From Mangifera indica (lineage: Eukaryota > Streptophyta > Magnoliopsida > Sapindales > Anacardiaceae), in assembly GCF_011075055.1 (NCBI RefSeq), contig NC_058140.1:21019945-21083944 (forward strand): a DNA stretch of 64,000 nucleotides. Reading direction: 5' to 3'. This document shows positions 62,126-64,000 of this stretch, piece by piece; positions within the stretch are counted from its first letter, which is position 1, and every line of letters begins with the position of its first letter. Position numbers and translations under genes: made by a program. The notes below the pieces were generated by a model. That model was not told where the DNA came from and did not search any database. It saw only the letters and a list, made by a program, of their open reading frames with translations.

Positions 62126-63940
62126 TTAGGGTTCCCCACTTGAAGTAGACTCCAATAATTTCTCCCCTTCCCAACTTTTTCTTGGTGCAACTTTCTCATG
62201 AATTGGTGCATAATCCTGCAAATACATTCAACATTCAAACCATTTTACAATTCATCTTTGGCTGTAATTTACCAAACCAAACCTCTCCTATAAACTTTAG
62301 AACTAATATATGCTTTAGAACTAACTTACCTAATCACTATCATGTTTCTTACCATCAACAAGGTTTGATTTCGACAGAGCATATATCTTTTAACATTTAT
62401 AAGTAATATTACATATACAAATATTTTTTACTAATTTATTTATACAAATTAATATGACAATATGTAGTTGAATGATTATAAAATAAGAAAATAAATAGTT
62501 ACATCACTTAATCGTGAGTAAAATTGTATATACAAACATTTCTTACTAACATATCTATATGAATTGATGTAATAATATGTAATTGAGTAATATTATATGT
62601 ATAAATAAATCTTATTAATTTATTCATACAATTTGATATTGTAACAAATGATTGGGTAATTTTAAATTGAGATAAAAATAAACAATAAGATCATATGTTA
62701 TCACATTATGTTGTATAGATAAATTAGTAAATTAATAAAATTTGTTTGTACATACAATTTTATTTTAGGTGATTGGATTATTTTGAAGTTAAATGAAAAG
62801 TAAACAATTAGATCACTTAATTACATATTGTCACGTTATTTTGTATGAATAGATTAGTAAAATTTATTTGTTCATGTCGTTTTATTACCATATCACTTAA
62901 TCATATGTTGTCATGTCATTTTGTATGAATAGATTAGTAAAATTTATTTGTACAAGTTTTATTTCTTAATTGCATATTACTATATTAGTTTGTATAAATA
63001 ATTTTATAAAAAATATTTATACATGTCGTTTTATTACCATAGACATCTACCAAGAGATTTTATATATATATATATATACACTTTACCTCCATCTTGTTGA
63101 TGAGTTCTTGTGCAGTGTTTGCCATGATAACAATTTGCCTTGCAGAATTTTGAATGAAGCCTTCTTCAACCCCTTTGTCAAACAAGGCTATCAGGCTGTT
63201 GTAATACCCATCTACATTCAACAATCCCACCTACATATTTCACGTGTGGACCCATCAAATCATAATATATAATTCTGAGAAAGTTGAATCAAAATCATTC
63301 CAAGCTTATACGAATATTCATTCATTCTTTTCTTACTGGTTTCTCGTGGATTCCTAACTGAGACCAAGTTATCATCTCTAACAATTCTTCCATTGTTCCA
63401 TATCCACCTCATAAAAAAAAGGTGAAAAACTTCAACCAAAAGAGAAGGAGAAAAAAAACTGAAATAAAAAAAGGTAGAAATATATATAATTTGATATACA
63501 AGGTGTATACCAGGAAGTGCTATAAATGCATCAGCATGTTTTGCCATTTCAGACTTTCTTTGGTGCATGTCTGCAACTTTTTTTACTTCTCCAATGGTCT
63601 CTCCTGATATCTACGATATTAGAGTTTTCAGGTTTGCTCACTGATCAATTGTATATGTAACAGTGGAAGGAAATATATATATAAACAGTACCTCATGGGG
63701 CATTAGAGCTTTAGGAATCACTCTATGTAAACATGATGCAAACAAAACATGAACAGATTTGTATGTAAGTCTTTTACTGTAAATTAACCTGAAAAAAATA
63801 TTGAAAAAAGAAAGGAAAAAAATAAAAAAGGGAAAGTATTACCCAAGAACATGGCAACCTCCATTAAAAACTGTCTTTGAGACCAATCCCATTAGCCCTA
63901 CACTTCCTCCTCCGTAAACCAAATCAATCTTTCTCTCAAT
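62126..63940 (-). CDS. LOG: LONELY GUY cytokinin riboside 5'-monophosphate phosphoribohydrolase (5' end missing)
   Basis: Six exons are visible: 63843-63940, 63692-63722, 63511-63610, 63337-63407, 63087-63230 and 62126-62215 (stop 62126-62128). The first exon (start codon and the CVFCGS block) lies beyond the right edge, since 63940 is preceded by a CTGCAG acceptor. The enzyme releases free active cytokinin from its nucleotide in one step in the cytosol. Landmarks: [54 protein letters not shown], and the catalytic signature PGGYGTMEE split by an intron, then [20 protein letters not shown] and [10 protein letters not shown]. The C terminus ([20 protein letters not shown]) is of ordinary length. 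Which LOG paralogue it is cannot be told. Intron 5 is expanded (871 bp) by AT-rich tandem repeats. Confidence 0.95.
62400..63050. repeat. AT-rich diverged tandem repeats in LOG intron 5
   Basis: Units of about 72-80 bp recur at about 62690, 62811, 62890 and 62966, sharing tgtatgaatagattagtaaa and catgtcgttttattacca words. They resemble end fragments of the AT-rich palindromic family found elsewhere in the window. The repeat block accounts for most of the 871-bp intron; no splice consequence is apparent. Confidence 0.65.
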
Positions 63941-64000
63941 CTGCAGATAATTAACCAAACAGTAAACAAACCCAGTTAAGAAAATTACATGCACAAATTC
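63941..64000. other. LOG intron at window edge
   Basis: Sequence upstream (minus strand) of the first visible LOG exon; intronic, with the missing exon 1 beyond the window. Confidence 0.7.

Overview
The window is nuclear DNA of a flowering plant, almost certainly a eudicot. The genes are split by short AT-rich introns with GT-AG borders, they encode plant-specific families (OBERON PHD proteins, LONELY GUY, TWISTED DWARF 1, CHX antiporters, ARP7, DUF642), and the spaces between them hold microsatellites and many small degenerate inverted-repeat elements. I cannot name the species. No operons, CRISPR arrays, rRNA or convincing tRNA genes are present. Exon borders were placed by reading frame, splice dinucleotides and family knowledge. 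Exon lengths of every complete gene sum to a multiple of three.

Layout. (1) 353-1127 (+): 3' part of a cytochrome-b5-domain RLF-like gene whose first exon lies off the left edge. (2) 2011-3328 (-): secreted DUF642 cell-wall protein. (3) 5294-11891 (+): complete 19-exon DNA topoisomerase II, with a consensus mitosis-specific (MSA) element just upstream. (4) 13016-17186 (-): OBERON3/4-like PHD protein. (5) 19037-19462 (+): small predicted plastid membrane protein. (6) 20190-23367 (-): TWD1/FKBP42 immunophilin. (7) 24675-28217 (+): CHX28-like cation/H+ antiporter. (8) 29154-31009 (-): RNA polymerase subunit RPB11. (9) 33219-38981 (+): multi-PHD zinc-finger protein. (10) 40450-43603 (-): pseudogene of the chloroplast translation factor ATAB2/TAB2, with all five exons recognisable but several stops and frameshifts. 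(11) 45096-50896 (+): tRNA-dihydrouridine synthase. (12) 52188-55404 (+): large acidic protein, possibly PAAT-like. (13) 57410-60496 (+): actin-related protein ARP7. (14) 62126-63940 (-): LONELY GUY cytokinin-activating enzyme, first exon off the right edge.

The genes are mostly unrelated housekeeping and developmental genes. Several are divergent head-to-head pairs with 1.3-2.2 kb between start codons (DUF642/TOP2, OBERON/small plastid gene, TWD1/CHX28, RPB11/PHD, ATAB2 pseudogene/DUS). From memory of Arabidopsis, CHX28-RPB11-PHD, PHD-ATAB2-DUF642 and OBE4-DUS are neighbours there too, so the window looks like a conserved ancestral block.

The best observations are the ATAB2 pseudogene at what looks like its ancestral position; a perfect 23-nt inverted repeat that covers the exon-7 splice donor of the dihydrouridine synthase; an intact GC-rich hAT-like MITE with 8-bp target-site duplication (56017-56369) plus many decayed relatives; and two orphan exon-like stretches (39876-40043 and 51573-51709). 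I saw no evidence of a wholly new multi-gene system.
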